A stretch of DNA of 64,000 nucleotides from Pedococcus aerophilus (GCF_039532215.1 NZ_BAAARN010000001.1:1969942-2033941); one strand, 5' to 3'; positions 52,722-61,008 are shown, counted from the first letter of the stretch. Numbers and translations are program-made. The notes: a model not told the origin generated them from the letters alone.

Positions 52722-53771
52722 GTGATCGTGACATCGTTGTCAGAGGAGGGCCGTCGGCCGCCGCGCGCCACCATGCGTGAGGTGGCGGCGCTCGCCGGCG
52801 TCAGCCTCAAGACGGTCTCCAGGGTCGTCAACCGCGAGCCGGGGGTGTCCCCGGACGTCGTCGCCCGCGTCGAGCGTGCGGTCTCCCAGCTCGGCTACCG
52901 GCACAACCTCGCCGCCAGCAACCTGCGCCGCGGTCACGGCAAGAGCGCCATGGTCGGCGCCCTGCTCCAGGACGTCAGCAACTCGTTCTCCTCCAGCCTG
53001 CTGCGCAGCCTCGAGGACGCCGCGCGGGACCGCGACGTCGCCATCGTGGCGTCAAGCCTCGACGAGGAGCCCGAGCGCGAGCGCGCCCTGGTCGAGGGCC
53101 TGGTCCGTCGACGTGTCGACGGCCTGCTGCTCATGCCGGCCACCCAGCGCCACGACTACCTCGCCGAGGACCTCCGCAGCGGCCTGCCGATCGTCTTCGT
53201 CGACCGGCGGCCGAACGGTGTGGACACCGACTCGGTCACCGTCGACAACGCCCTCGGGGCGCGGATGGCGGTGGAGCACCTGCTCGCCCACGGCCACCGG
53301 CGCATCGCCATCCTCGGCGACCTGCCCACCATCCAGACGGCGCAGACGCGGCACGACGGCTACCTCGCCACGATGCGCGACGCCGGCCTCCCCCGCGACC
53401 CGAGCCTCGAGGCGCTGTCGCTGCGCTCCCCCGACGACGCGGTCGCCGGGCTCGTCCGGCTGCTCGACGGCCCCAACCCGCCGACGGCGGTCTTCGCAGC
53501 GCGGAACTCGTTGGCCATCGGGGCGATTCGCGCCCTGCACCAGCGCGGAGTTGCAGGACAGGTGGCCCTCGTCGGGTTCGACGACTTCCCCCTCGCCGAC
53601 ATCGTCGATCCGCCGCTCACCGTGGTGAAGCAGAATGTCGCGATGATCGGCTTCGAGGTCGCGAAGCGGCTCTTCGGCCGCATCGACGGCGACACCTCCG
53701 CCCCCCAGCACGTCGTGCTCGCCCCGGAGCTCGTCGTCCGCGGCTCCGGGGAGATCCGCCCCGGCGTCTAG
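52722..53771 (+). CDS. LacI family transcriptional repressor
   Basis: The 349-residue repressor has the N-terminal HTH TMREVAALAGVSLKTVSRVVNREPGVSPDVVARVERAVSQLGYRHNLAASNLRRG and a sugar-binding core (LPIVFVDRRPNGVDTDSVTVDN; VALVGFDDFPLADIVDPPLTVV). GTG (52722) is the longest start; no ribosome binding site is visible, TAATGT lies 13 bases upstream, and an ATG at 52773 would remove part of the HTH lead. It is divergent from the sugar importer and should repress it. Confidence 0.92.
   Translation: MIVTSLSEEGRRPPRATMREVAALAGVSLKTVSRVVNREPGVSPDVVARVERAVSQLGYRHNLAASNLRRGHGKSAMVGALLQDVSNSFSSSLLRSLEDAARDRDVAIVASSLDEEPERERALVEGLVRRRVDGLLLMPATQRHDYLAEDLRSGLPIVFVDRRPNGVDTDSVTVDNALGARMAVEHLLAHGHRRIAILGDLPTIQTAQTRHDGYLATMRDAGLPRDPSLEALSLRSPDDAVAGLVRLLDGPNPPTAVFAARNSLAIGAIRALHQRGVAGQVALVGFDDFPLADIVDPPLTVVKQNVAMIGFEVAKRLFGRIDGDTSAPQHVVLAPELVVRGSGEIRPGV
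52729..52742. promoter_or_regulatory. LacI operator 2 (over the lacI-type gene start)
   Basis: TGACATCGTTGTCA differs from operator 1 at one position and lies just inside the annotated start of the repressor gene. The operator centres are 78 bp apart, compatible with looping and autoregulation. Confidence 0.75.
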
Positions 53772-53971
53772 CCGCGGTCGCGCAGCTCCCGCTGCGACGC
53801 CAGCGGCCTCACCGAGCCGCAGACCGGCACAGCGCCGAAGTCCTTGCGCTGCACCGGGTCCTGCGAACCCGTCAACGGTGCTCGGCGTCCGATCCGAGGA
53901 TGCGGGTATGGCGCGTGCGCGTGCGCCGCGAGCGACCCCAGGACCGAGCGCGTCGCCGCCAGCGGGCTCAC
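53768..53971 (-). CDS. Doubtful 67-residue ORF
   Basis: GTG (53971) overlaps the stop of the Gly/Gln-rich protein gene, and the frame is open to 53768. The product is basic with no membrane helix and no recognised domain. It contains a copy of the intergenic 12-mer (53906-53917), elsewhere always non-coding, which argues against it. The alternative is that 53772-53967 is simply intergenic. Confidence 0.25.
   Translation of the reverse strand: MSPLAATRSVLGSLAAHAHAPYPHPRIGRRAPLTGSQDPVQRKDFGAVPVCGSVRPLASQRELRDRG
53906..53917 (+). repeat. Copy of intergenic 12-mer GTATGSCGCGTG
   Basis: GTATGGCGCGTG lies between the convergent LacI gene and the Gly/Gln-rich membrane protein gene. Confidence 0.55.
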
Positions 53972-54549
53972 GTCGTGCTCGCGTTCGGGTCGGCCGGCGC
54001 GAAGCCCTGGCCGGGAAGGGCCGGCTGTCCGGGGAGCTGCTGGCCGTCACCCGGGAGCTGCTGCATGCCTCCCGGAGCCTGGGGCTGGGCACCCTGCTGG
54101 CCGGGAAGCTGCTGCTGGGTGCCGCCCGGGACCTGGGTCCCCTGCTGCGTCCCTTGCTGACCGAAGCCACCCTGGCCGCGACCACCGAAGCCGCCGGGCT
54201 GGAACTGCCCGGTGCCACCCTGGGTCGAGCCGGCCGGGAGGGCTGCCGCTGCACCGACCGCACCCATCGCCGAGATGCCGATCGCCAGGGCTGCGGCGAT
54301 GGCGGTCTTGCGACCGGACCACACCGGAGGATTGAGGGCGGGAGCGGTGGTCGGAGCCGGGCTGGGGGCGATGGTCTGACCCGGGCTGGGGGCGGCGACC
54401 GTGGGCGGCAAGGGCTGGGCGGGCGCGGCCGCCGCCGGCGCCTCGGGAGCCGGCGACGCGGCATACGGCATGGTCTGGGTGGTGGCCCACGCGATCGGTG
54501 CGGTGTCGCCGCTGGGGTCGCGGTCGTTGCGGGTGGTGGGGTTCGTCAT
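53968..54549 (-). CDS. Single-pass membrane protein with Gly/Gln/Pro-rich exterior
   Basis: The 193-residue protein starts at ATG (54549) after GGAGGCGTCCG. Residues 1-78 are Pro/Ala/Thr-rich and cytoplasmic; residues 80-104 (RKTAIAAALAIGISAMGAVGAAAAL) form one helix; the rest is low-complexity Gly, Gln and Pro (QFQPGGFGGRGQGGFGQQ; QQQLPGQQ). Its promoter holds a CACAG direct repeat of 11-bp period like that of the PhoP-like regulator. The Gly-rich composition is shared with the sensor kinase loop and the GT39 enzyme. Function unknown; a surface-exposed matrix or cell-wall-interacting protein is an inference. Confidence 0.7.
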   Translation of the reverse strand: MTNPTTRNDRDPSGDTAPIAWATTQTMPYAASPAPEAPAAAAPAQPLPPTVAAPSPGQTIAPSPAPTTAPALNPPVWSGRKTAIAAALAIGISAMGAVGAAAALPAGSTQGGTGQFQPGGFGGRGQGGFGQQGTQQGTQVPGGTQQQLPGQQGAQPQAPGGMQQLPGDGQQLPGQPALPGQGFAPADPNASTT

Positions 54550-54602
54550 CGGACGCCTCCGGCGAGATGGGGTGCTTGGTCCCTCGAGCGTCGGGGCGGG
54601 GG

Positions 54603-54618
54603 CTGTGCGCAGCCTGTG
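54603..54618 (-). promoter_or_regulatory. PhoP-like box upstream of the Gly/Gln-rich protein gene
   Basis: On the minus strand CACAG-GCTGCG-CACAG: two copies (54618-54614 and 54607-54603) exactly 11 bp apart, 54 bases before the ATG. Confidence 0.5.
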
Positions 54619-54658
54619 GCCGGGGTGTCGGACGACTGAGCATCCGCGGTCAGCACGG

Positions 54659-55177
54659 CTAGCCGTGCTCCTCCTTGTGGGCGGCCCGCCAGGACGTGTA
54701 CTCCTCGACCTGCTCGACCTCGTCCCACGCAGCCTTGAAGATCCGCGCCGACTCCGCCTTGACCGGGTCCTCGGGGCCGCGGGGCAGCTCTGCCCGACCG
54801 TGGGCGCCACTCTCCCCGCGCTTGTCGACCGGGACCGGGCCGTCGTACTTCTTCCCGCCCGGGTGGTTGGCGTAGCGCCGGGCCCGGGTGAAACCCATCT
54901 GGAGGAACTTGCGCGCCATGTCCGCGCCGACCAGGTCACCTGCGGCGAGGTAGTCGTCGAACGCCGCCCGGATCGCGGTCGCACTCTCCTGTGCGACATC
55001 GGGGGTCTTGAAGCGCCACAGCGGCAGCAGCTCACCCTTGTAGGGCTGGACGGTCAGGACACCCTGCTCGCCGCGCCCCACGCGGTAGAGCTCGGGGTGC
55101 GCCCTCACGTCGTCGCCGCTGCCCGCCACCTGCAGAAGTATCCCGGCGAAGCGGATCGCGCGCTCGGCGACCGGCAC
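54659..55177 (-). CDS. DUF4385 family protein
   Basis: The 172-residue protein has the DUF4385 core RAHPELYRVGRGEQGVLTVQPYKGELLPLWRFKTPDVAQESATAIRAAFDDYLAAGDLVGADMARKFLQMGFTRARRYANHPGGKKY. It is soluble and acidic at the C terminus. The start at ATG (55177) lies inside the CACAG repeat region shared with the divergent response regulator; a GTG further in (before RAHPELY) is possible. Biochemical function of the family is unknown. Confidence 0.85.
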   Translation of the reverse strand: MPVAERAIRFAGILLQVAGSGDDVRAHPELYRVGRGEQGVLTVQPYKGELLPLWRFKTPDVAQESATAIRAAFDDYLAAGDLVGADMARKFLQMGFTRARRYANHPGGKKYDGPVPVDKRGESGAHGRAELPRGPEDPVKAESARIFKAAWDEVEQVEEYTSWRAAHKEEHG

Positions 55178-55201
55178 AGTGGCTTCACAGGATTCGCACA
55201 G
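55175..55201. promoter_or_regulatory. Triple PhoP-like box upstream of the response regulator gene
   Basis: CACAG occurs at 55175, 55186 and 55197, exactly 11 bp apart. The last copy is part of a perfect palindrome CGCACAG-T-CTGTGCG (55195-55209). M. tuberculosis PhoP binds TCACAGC repeats with the same 11-bp period. Confidence 0.6.
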
Positions 55202-55245
55202 TCTGTGCGTGGCCTTTGCCCAGCCACCGGGTGTTGTCTAGGTCC

Positions 55246-55980
55246 ATGAACACGCAGCAGTCCGCTTCCGCCAAGCTCCAGCGCATCGACGGCTCCCCGG
55301 TGCGGGTCCTCGTCGTCGACGACGAGAGCAACCTGACCGAGCTCCTCTCGATGGCCCTGCGCTACGAGGGTTGGGAGGTGCGCACGGCGTCCAACGGCGC
55401 CAACGCGGTGCGGGCGGCTCGCGAGTTCCAGCCGGATGCGGTGGCCCTCGACATGATGCTGCCGGACTTCGACGGCCTGGAGGTGCTGCGGCGGATGCGC
55501 GCCGACTCCCCCAACGTGCCGGTGCTGTTCCTCACGGCCAAGGACGCGGTCGAGGACAGGGTCGCCGGCCTCACCGCGGGTGGCGACGACTACGTCACCA
55601 AGCCGTTCAGCCTCGAGGAGGTCGTCGCCCGGCTCCGTGCCCTCATGCGGCGCACCGCCGTAGTGACCGACGAGTCCTCGTCCGTGATCGTCGTGGGCGA
55701 CCTCACCATGGACGAGGACAGCCACGAGGTGACCCGCGACGGCGTCCAGATCGCCCTGACCCCAACTGAGTTCGAGCTGCTGCGCTACCTCATGCGCAAC
55801 CCAAAGCGGGTGCTGTCCAAGGCGCAGATCCTCGACCGCGTCTGGAACTACGACTTCGGGGGCCAGGCCAACGTCGTCGAGCTCTACATCTCCTACCTGC
55901 GCAAGAAGATCGACGCCGGCCGCGAGCCGATGATCCACACGATGCGCGGCGTCGGGTACGTCCTCAAGCCCGCGTCATGA
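55246..55980 (+). CDS. PhoP-like OmpR-family response regulator
   Basis: The 244-residue regulator has a receiver domain with D25-D26, phosphoacceptor D69, T97 and K119, then an OmpR-type winged helix (LTPTEFELLRYLMRNPKRVLSKAQILDRVWNYDFGGQANVVELYISYLRKKIDAGREPMIHTMRGVGYVLK). Stretches such as AGLTAGGDDYVTKPFSLEEVVARLRALMRR and the recognition helix are close to mycobacterial PhoP. ATG (55246) is preferred to GTG 55216. The kinase gene overlaps its stop. CACAG repeats upstream suggest autoregulation. Confidence 0.93.
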   Translation: MNTQQSASAKLQRIDGSPVRVLVVDDESNLTELLSMALRYEGWEVRTASNGANAVRAAREFQPDAVALDMMLPDFDGLEVLRRMRADSPNVPVLFLTAKDAVEDRVAGLTAGGDDYVTKPFSLEEVVARLRALMRRTAVVTDESSSVIVVGDLTMDEDSHEVTRDGVQIALTPTEFELLRYLMRNPKRVLSKAQILDRVWNYDFGGQANVVELYISYLRKKIDAGREPMIHTMRGVGYVLKPAS

Positions 55981-57440
55981 GTCCCGCCGCAGCCGCCGGA
56001 GCAGCCCGCACCCGGTTCCGACCGGCCGTGTGGTCGCTCAGCACCAAGCTCGTCGCCACCGTCGTCGGGCTGTTCCTCGCCGTCACCCTCGCGACGTCCT
56101 CCCTCACCGTCCTCCTGCTGCACAACTACCTCCAGGACCAGCTCGACAGCGACGTGACCGCCAGCGTCGCCCGTGAGGGCGGCCGCCCCGACCTCGACGG
56201 CGACGGCCGGGGGCCCGGGGGCGGCGGTCCACCCGGCGGCGGGGGCGCCTTCCTCAACCTCACGCTGCGTGATGGCGTGGCCGTCACCAACCGCGTCGCC
56301 GACGGCAGCACCTACGGCCAGCTCACCGCCGAGCAGATCTCCCAGCTCCAGACCGCGGGCATCGGACAGACCCCCCAGACGGTCGAGATCGACGACCTCG
56401 GCGCCTACCGCGTGGTCTCGGTCTTCACCGCGAACGGCAGCACCGTCATCAGCGGGCTGCCCATGGCCGGCGTCACCGAGACCATCAACACCGTCGTCAC
56501 GCTCATCGTCGGCGGGACGGTGATCGGGTTCATCGTCGTCGGGGCCGGCGGCCTGTGGCTCGTGCGCCGCAACCTCGCACCGCTGCAACGCGTCGCGCAC
56601 ACCGCGACCCAGGTGTCGCGGCTCAAGCTCGACTCCGGCGACGTCGCCCTCGCCGAACGCGTCCCCGCCGACGACACCGACCCGCGTACCGAGGTCGGCC
56701 AGGTCGGCCTCGCCCTCAACAACATGCTCGACAACGTCGAGGGGGCCCTGCAGTCCCGGCACGAGAGCGAGCAGCGTGTGCGCCAGTTCGTCGCCGACGC
56801 CTCGCACGAGCTGCGGACCCCGCTCGCCTCCATCCGGGGGTATGCCGAGCTGTCCCGTCGCGAGCACGAGCCCGTTCCTGCGACGGTCACCCACGCGCTG
56901 TCCCGCGTCGAGTCCGAGGCGCTGCGGATGCAGGGCCTCGTCGAGGACCTGCTCCTGCTGGCCCGCCTCGACGCGGGTCGACCGCTCGAGCGTGAGCCGG
57001 TCGACCTGTCGCTGCTCGCGATGGACGCCGTGAGCGACGCCCACGCCGCCGCGCCCGGCCACCGCTGGGAGCTCGACCTGCCCGACGAGCCCATCGAGGT
57101 CGCCGGCGACCAGGCCCGCCTCCACCAGGTCGTCGCCAACCTCCTCGCGAATGCCCGCACCCACACCCCCGAGGGCACCAAGGTCGTCACCTCGGTGCGC
57201 CCCGATGGCGACTGGGTCCGGGTCAGCGTGGCCGACGACGGCCCTGGCGTGCCGGAACCGTTGCAGCGCAACGTGTTCCAGCGATTCACCCGCGGCGACG
57301 ACTCCCGCAACCGCGCGGCCGGGTCGACGGGCCTCGGCCTGTCCATCGTCGACGCCGTGGCCAAGTCCCATGGCGGACGCGTCGAGCTCGACAGCCACCC
57401 CGGCGACACGACCTTCACGGTCCTGCTCCCCGCCCACTGA
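55977..57440 (+). CDS. Sensor histidine kinase with Gly/Pro-rich sensor loop
   Basis: The 487-residue kinase has TM1 (24-48), an extracellular domain of about 120 residues, TM2 (171-196), HAMP, HisKA (H277 in ASHELRTPLA) and an ATPase domain (N box LLANARTHTPEG; DDGPGVPE; STGLGLSIV). The sensor domain carries a striking insert at residues 75-90 (GDGRGPGGGGPPGGGG). ATG (55977) overlaps the regulator stop (ATGA). The Gly-rich insert resembles the surface proteins encoded on both sides and may interact with the same matrix; that is inference. Confidence 0.92.
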   Translation: MSPAAAAGAARTRFRPAVWSLSTKLVATVVGLFLAVTLATSSLTVLLLHNYLQDQLDSDVTASVAREGGRPDLDGDGRGPGGGGPPGGGGAFLNLTLRDGVAVTNRVADGSTYGQLTAEQISQLQTAGIGQTPQTVEIDDLGAYRVVSVFTANGSTVISGLPMAGVTETINTVVTLIVGGTVIGFIVVGAGGLWLVRRNLAPLQRVAHTATQVSRLKLDSGDVALAERVPADDTDPRTEVGQVGLALNNMLDNVEGALQSRHESEQRVRQFVADASHELRTPLASIRGYAELSRREHEPVPATVTHALSRVESEALRMQGLVEDLLLLARLDAGRPLEREPVDLSLLAMDAVSDAHAAAPGHRWELDLPDEPIEVAGDQARLHQVVANLLANARTHTPEGTKVVTSVRPDGDWVRVSVADDGPGVPEPLQRNVFQRFTRGDDSRNRAAGSTGLGLSIVDAVAKSHGGRVELDSHPGDTTFTVLLPAH

Positions 57441-57478
57441 GGCACGCGCCCCAGCTCATCACCCAGGCTCAGGGGTGG

Positions 57479-57494
57479 CACAGGAGGCGCACAG
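57479..57494 (+). promoter_or_regulatory. PhoP-like box upstream of the GT39 gene
   Basis: CACAG at 57479 and 57490, 11 bp apart, with CTCAG another 11 bp upstream (57468). The GT39 ATG is 24 bases downstream. Confidence 0.5.
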
Positions 57495-57517
57495 CGAGCG
57501 GCCCGACCGTTGGAGCC

Positions 57518-59599
57518 ATGGACACCATGACCCTCCACCGCAGCGCGGCCGACAGCCCCCCGGCCCTCCCCCGCGCCACCACCGTGCAGGCGGGCCCGAC
57601 CGCACCCAGCCGACTCCAGCGCCTCTGGCGCGGGAACGAGGAGGACCCGTCCTGGGCCCGTCCGGCGCTGCTGGGTCTGCTGTTCGCGACCGCCCTCTTC
57701 TACCTCTACAACCTGACCTCGAGCGGCTACGCGAACTCGTTCTACTCCGCCGCGGTCCAGGCCGGCAGCCAGAGCTGGGAAGCCTTCTTCTACGGGTCCT
57801 CCGACGCCGGCAACTCCATCACCGTCGACAAGCCCCCGGCCTCGCTGTGGATCATGGCGCTGTCGGTGCGGGTCCTCGGGCTGAGCTCGTTCGCGATCCT
57901 GCTGCCCGAGGTCCTCATGGGGGTCGCGACCGTCGCTGTCGTCCACGCCACGGTGCGCCGCCACTTCGGTGCGGCAGCCGGTCTCGTCGGCGGCCTCGTC
58001 ATGGCGCTCACCCCGGTGGCCGTCCTGATGTTCAGGTTCAACAACCCCGACGCGCTGCTCGTGCTGCTCATGGCCCTCGGGGCCTGGGCGACGCTGAAGT
58101 CGATCGACGAGGGGTCGCACAAGTGGTTCGCGATCGTCGGCGTCCTCATCGGGCTCGGCTTCCTCACCAAGGCGCTGCAGGTGCTGCTCGTCGTGCCGGC
58201 GTTCGGGCTCGCGTACCTGCTGTTCGCGAACACGACGCTGCGACGCCGGATCACCGGCGCCCTCATCGGTGTCGCCGCGATGGTCCTGTCGGCCGGCTGG
58301 TGGGTCGCGGTCGTCGAGCTCGTCCCGGCGAGCATGCGCCCCTACATCGGTGGCAGCCAGGACAACTCGTTCCTCTCGGTCACCTTCGGCTACAACGGCC
58401 TCGGCCGCATCAGCGGCAACGAGACCGGGTCGGTCGGCGGCGGCAACGGCTGGGGCACGACCGGACTGGGCCGCATGTTCAGCTCGAGCATCGGAGGCCA
58501 GATCTCCTGGCTCATCCCCTCGGCGCTCATCCTGCTCGCGGTCGGCCTGTTCCTTCGGGGACGGGCGCCGCGCACCGACGGTCGTCGCGCCGCCTACGTC
58601 GTCTGGGGCGGCTGGCTCCTGGTCACGATGCTGACCTTCTCGCTCATGGCCGGCATCTTCCACGAGTACTACACCGTCGCCCTCGCCCCGGCCGTCGCCG
58701 CCGTCGTCGGCATGGGTACCGGTGAGGCGTGGGAGCACCGGACCCGCTCGATCGGCTCGATCACCCTGGCGGCCGCGACCGCTGCTGCCGCGACCTGGTC
58801 GTTCATCCTCCTGTCTCGCACCGACTGGCAGAACTGGCTGCGCATCGGCGTCCTCGTCGTCGGCATGGCCAGCGCGCTGCTCCTGCTGGTCATCACCCAG
58901 CTGCACCGGCGGTTCGTGCCCGTGGTCGTCGCCAGCGCGCTCGTGGCAGTCCTCGCCGGCCCCGCGGCCTACAGCATCCAGACGGTGGGCACCGCCCACA
59001 CCGGCTCCATCGTCACCGCGGGCCCGTCCACGGGTCGCGGAGGGTTCGGTGGGGGCATGCCGGGCGGTGGCCCCGGCGGCATGCCTCCCGGCACGACCCA
59101 GGGCGGGACGGGTACGGCGCCGGGAGGCACCGCGCAGGGCGGCACCACCGGCGCACCCCAGGGTGGCGGCGGAATGGGCGGCCTGCTCGACGCGAGCACC
59201 CCCACCACGGAGGTCGTCTCGGCCCTGTCCGCCGACGCCGGCTCCTACCGGTGGGTCGCCGCGGCGGTCGGCTCGCAGAACGCCGCAGGCCTCCAGCTCG
59301 GCACCGGCCTGCCGGTCATGGCGATCGGTGGCTTCAACGGCAGCGACCCGTCGCCGACGCTGGCGCAGTTCCAGGCGTACGTCGCGAACGGTGACATCCA
59401 CTACTTCGCGGCCAGCGGTGGCCAGGGCGGCGGCCGCGGCGGGATGGGCGGCCTGGGCGGCTCCGGCACCGGCTCGGAGATCTCCACCTGGGTCGCGGCG
59501 AACTTCACCTCCGTGACCATCGGCGGCTCGACGTTCTACGACCTCACCCAACCACTGTCGGCCGCGGCGTCGACCGGCACCACCACCCAGACCACCTGA
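57518..59599 (+). CDS. GT39-family membrane glycosyltransferase (ArnT/PMT-like) with Gly-rich tails
   Basis: The 693-residue protein has about 12 helices up to residue ~495. GYANSFYSAAVQAGSQSWEAFFYGSSDAGNSITVDKPPASLW holds the acidic residue (D104) before Lys typical of the GT39 active site. Enzymes of this group take a sugar from a polyprenyl phosphate and add it to a surface acceptor. The exterior C-terminal region is unusual: Gly/Met/Pro runs at about 505-555 and again at 636-658 (GGQGGGRGGMGGLGGSG), with a folded-looking segment between. ATG (57518) follows TTGGAGCC. The GT2-GtrA gene ten bases downstream probably supplies the lipid-linked sugar. Confidence 0.88.
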   Translation: MDTMTLHRSAADSPPALPRATTVQAGPTAPSRLQRLWRGNEEDPSWARPALLGLLFATALFYLYNLTSSGYANSFYSAAVQAGSQSWEAFFYGSSDAGNSITVDKPPASLWIMALSVRVLGLSSFAILLPEVLMGVATVAVVHATVRRHFGAAAGLVGGLVMALTPVAVLMFRFNNPDALLVLLMALGAWATLKSIDEGSHKWFAIVGVLIGLGFLTKALQVLLVVPAFGLAYLLFANTTLRRRITGALIGVAAMVLSAGWWVAVVELVPASMRPYIGGSQDNSFLSVTFGYNGLGRISGNETGSVGGGNGWGTTGLGRMFSSSIGGQISWLIPSALILLAVGLFLRGRAPRTDGRRAAYVVWGGWLLVTMLTFSLMAGIFHEYYTVALAPAVAAVVGMGTGEAWEHRTRSIGSITLAAATAAAATWSFILLSRTDWQNWLRIGVLVVGMASALLLLVITQLHRRFVPVVVASALVAVLAGPAAYSIQTVGTAHTGSIVTAGPSTGRGGFGGGMPGGGPGGMPPGTTQGGTGTAPGGTAQGGTTGAPQGGGGMGGLLDASTPTTEVVSALSADAGSYRWVAAAVGSQNAAGLQLGTGLPVMAIGGFNGSDPSPTLAQFQAYVANGDIHYFAASGGQGGGRGGMGGLGGSGTGSEISTWVAANFTSVTIGGSTFYDLTQPLSAAASTGTTTQTT

Positions 59600-59609
59600 G
59601 GGGACCGAG

Positions 59610-60878
59610 ATGAGCGACCTGACCGCCCCAGTCCCCGTGCTCGACGTCGTCATCCCGGTGTTCAACGAGCAGCACACCGTGGCCGCGTGCGTGCGGCGGC
59701 TGCACCAGCACCTCGTGCAGACGTTCCCGTACCCGTTCCGGATCACCGTGGCCGACAACGCCAGCACCGACGCGACGGCCGCCGTCGCGTCGGGGCTGGT
59801 GGCCGAGCTGCCCGGGGTCACCCTCGTCCGCCTCGCGGAGAAGGGACGGGGGCGGGCGCTCAAAGCGGTCTGGCTCGCCTCCGACGCACCGATCCTCGCC
59901 TACATGGACGTCGACCTGTCCACGGACCTCGACGCCCTCTGGCCGCTCGTCGCACCCCTGATGTCCGGGCACTCGGACCTCGCGATCGGGTCGCGACTGG
60001 CTCGCGGATCGCGTGTCGTGCGGGGTGCCAGGCGCGAGGTGGTCTCTCGGGGCTACAACCTGATCCTGCGGGGAGCCCTGGGGGCGAGGTTCACGGACGC
60101 CCAGTGCGGGTTCAAGGCGATCCGGGCCGATGTCGCAGCCGAGCTGCTGCCCCTCGTCGAGGACACCACGTGGTTCTTCGACACCGAGCTGCTCGTCCTG
60201 GCCCAGCGCTGCGGCCTGCGGATCCACGAGGTGCCCGTCGACTGGTTCGACGACCCGGACTCGCGCGTCGACGTCGTGGGCACCGCCCTGGACGACCTGC
60301 GTGGCGTCCGGCGGGTGCGGCGTTCCCTGGCCTCGGGCGCGCTGCCGCTGACCGACATCACGGCCCGCCTGGGCCGGGGTACGCCGGGTGGGAGCACGTG
60401 GCAGCAGCTGCAAAGGTTCGCCGCGGTGGGAGTCGCCAGCACGGTGGTCCACCTCGGCCTGTTCGCCGCACTGAGCGCCGGTATGGCGTCCGCCCAGGTC
60501 GCCAACCTCCTCGCCCTGCTGGTGGCCACCGTCGCGAACACGGCGCTGAACCGGCGCTGGACGTTCGGCATCCAGGGTGGCCGGGGCGCAGCGCGACACC
60601 AGGCGCAGGGGCTGGCCGTCTTCGGCATCACCTGGCTGATGACGGCCGGTGCGCTGGGGCTGCTCCACCTCGTCGCCGCGGCGCCGCCGACCGCGGCGCA
60701 GACCGGGGTCGTGGCCGTGGCCACCGCCGCCTCGACGGCGGTGCGGTTCGTCGCGATGCGGTCCTGGATGTTCCGCCCACCCACGGCGCGCGGTGGAGGT
60801 CTGCGCGATGCCACCACGCCGCATACCGAAGCGGCCCCCTCCCACGTCTCACCCGAGGTGACGAGCCGCGTTGCCTGA
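59610..60878 (+). CDS. GT2 glycosyltransferase fused to GtrA flippase-like domain
   Basis: The 422-residue protein has an N-terminal GT2 domain of the polyprenyl-phosphate-sugar synthase type (DVVIPVFNEQHTVAACVRRL; VADNASTDATA; AYMDVDLSTDLDALWPLV with the metal-binding DVD; FTDAQCGFKAIRADVA) and a C-terminal GtrA domain of four helices (LQRFAAVGVASTVVHLGLFAALS...NTALNRRWTF). Such fusions make and flip the polyprenyl-linked sugar used by GT39-type enzymes. It is the last gene of the two-component/glycosyltransferase block. A stem-loop follows. Confidence 0.9.
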   Translation: MSDLTAPVPVLDVVIPVFNEQHTVAACVRRLHQHLVQTFPYPFRITVADNASTDATAAVASGLVAELPGVTLVRLAEKGRGRALKAVWLASDAPILAYMDVDLSTDLDALWPLVAPLMSGHSDLAIGSRLARGSRVVRGARREVVSRGYNLILRGALGARFTDAQCGFKAIRADVAAELLPLVEDTTWFFDTELLVLAQRCGLRIHEVPVDWFDDPDSRVDVVGTALDDLRGVRRVRRSLASGALPLTDITARLGRGTPGGSTWQQLQRFAAVGVASTVVHLGLFAALSAGMASAQVANLLALLVATVANTALNRRWTFGIQGGRGAARHQAQGLAVFGITWLMTAGALGLLHLVAAAPPTAAQTGVVAVATAASTAVRFVAMRSWMFRPPTARGGGLRDATTPHTEAAPSHVSPEVTSRVA

Positions 60879-60895
60879 GCGGTTCGGCCCACCAC

Positions 60896-60910
60896 GCGGA
60901 GACGGAGGGA
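60896..60910 (+). repeat. 15-bp duplicate of the tRNA-Ser 3' end
   Basis: GCGGAGACGGAGGGA here is repeated exactly at 61005-61019, where it is the 3' end of the tRNA-Ser gene plus one flanking base. The copies are 109 bp apart, bracketing a long hairpin. It may be an old attachment-site scar or a short duplication. Confidence 0.5.
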
Positions 60911-60951
60911 CGCCGTCGCTCGTTCCTCGCTCCTCCCGAATCCGGGGGTCT

Positions 60952-61008
60952 CCGCCAACAGGTGAGGCCCGACCACGCTGAGCGTGATCGGGCCTCACCT
61001 GTTGGCGG
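60952..61008. terminator. 21-bp perfect hairpin between GT2-GtrA and tRNA-Ser
   Basis: Arms at 60952-60972 and 60988-61008 are exact complements, around a 15-base loop that contains CACGCT-G-AGCGTG. The right arm runs three bases into the tRNA 3' end. It can serve both convergent transcripts. Confidence 0.8.

Noticed and set aside
59031-59175. Short tandem repeat in the GT39 gene as a CRISPR or satellite
   Set aside because: The repeats are in-frame Gly/Met/Pro/Thr codons without regular spacers, so this is protein low complexity.
56405-59863. 1152-codon minus-strand ORF over kinase and GT39 genes
   Set aside because: Antisense of two well-supported membrane and signalling genes; no domain is recognisable.
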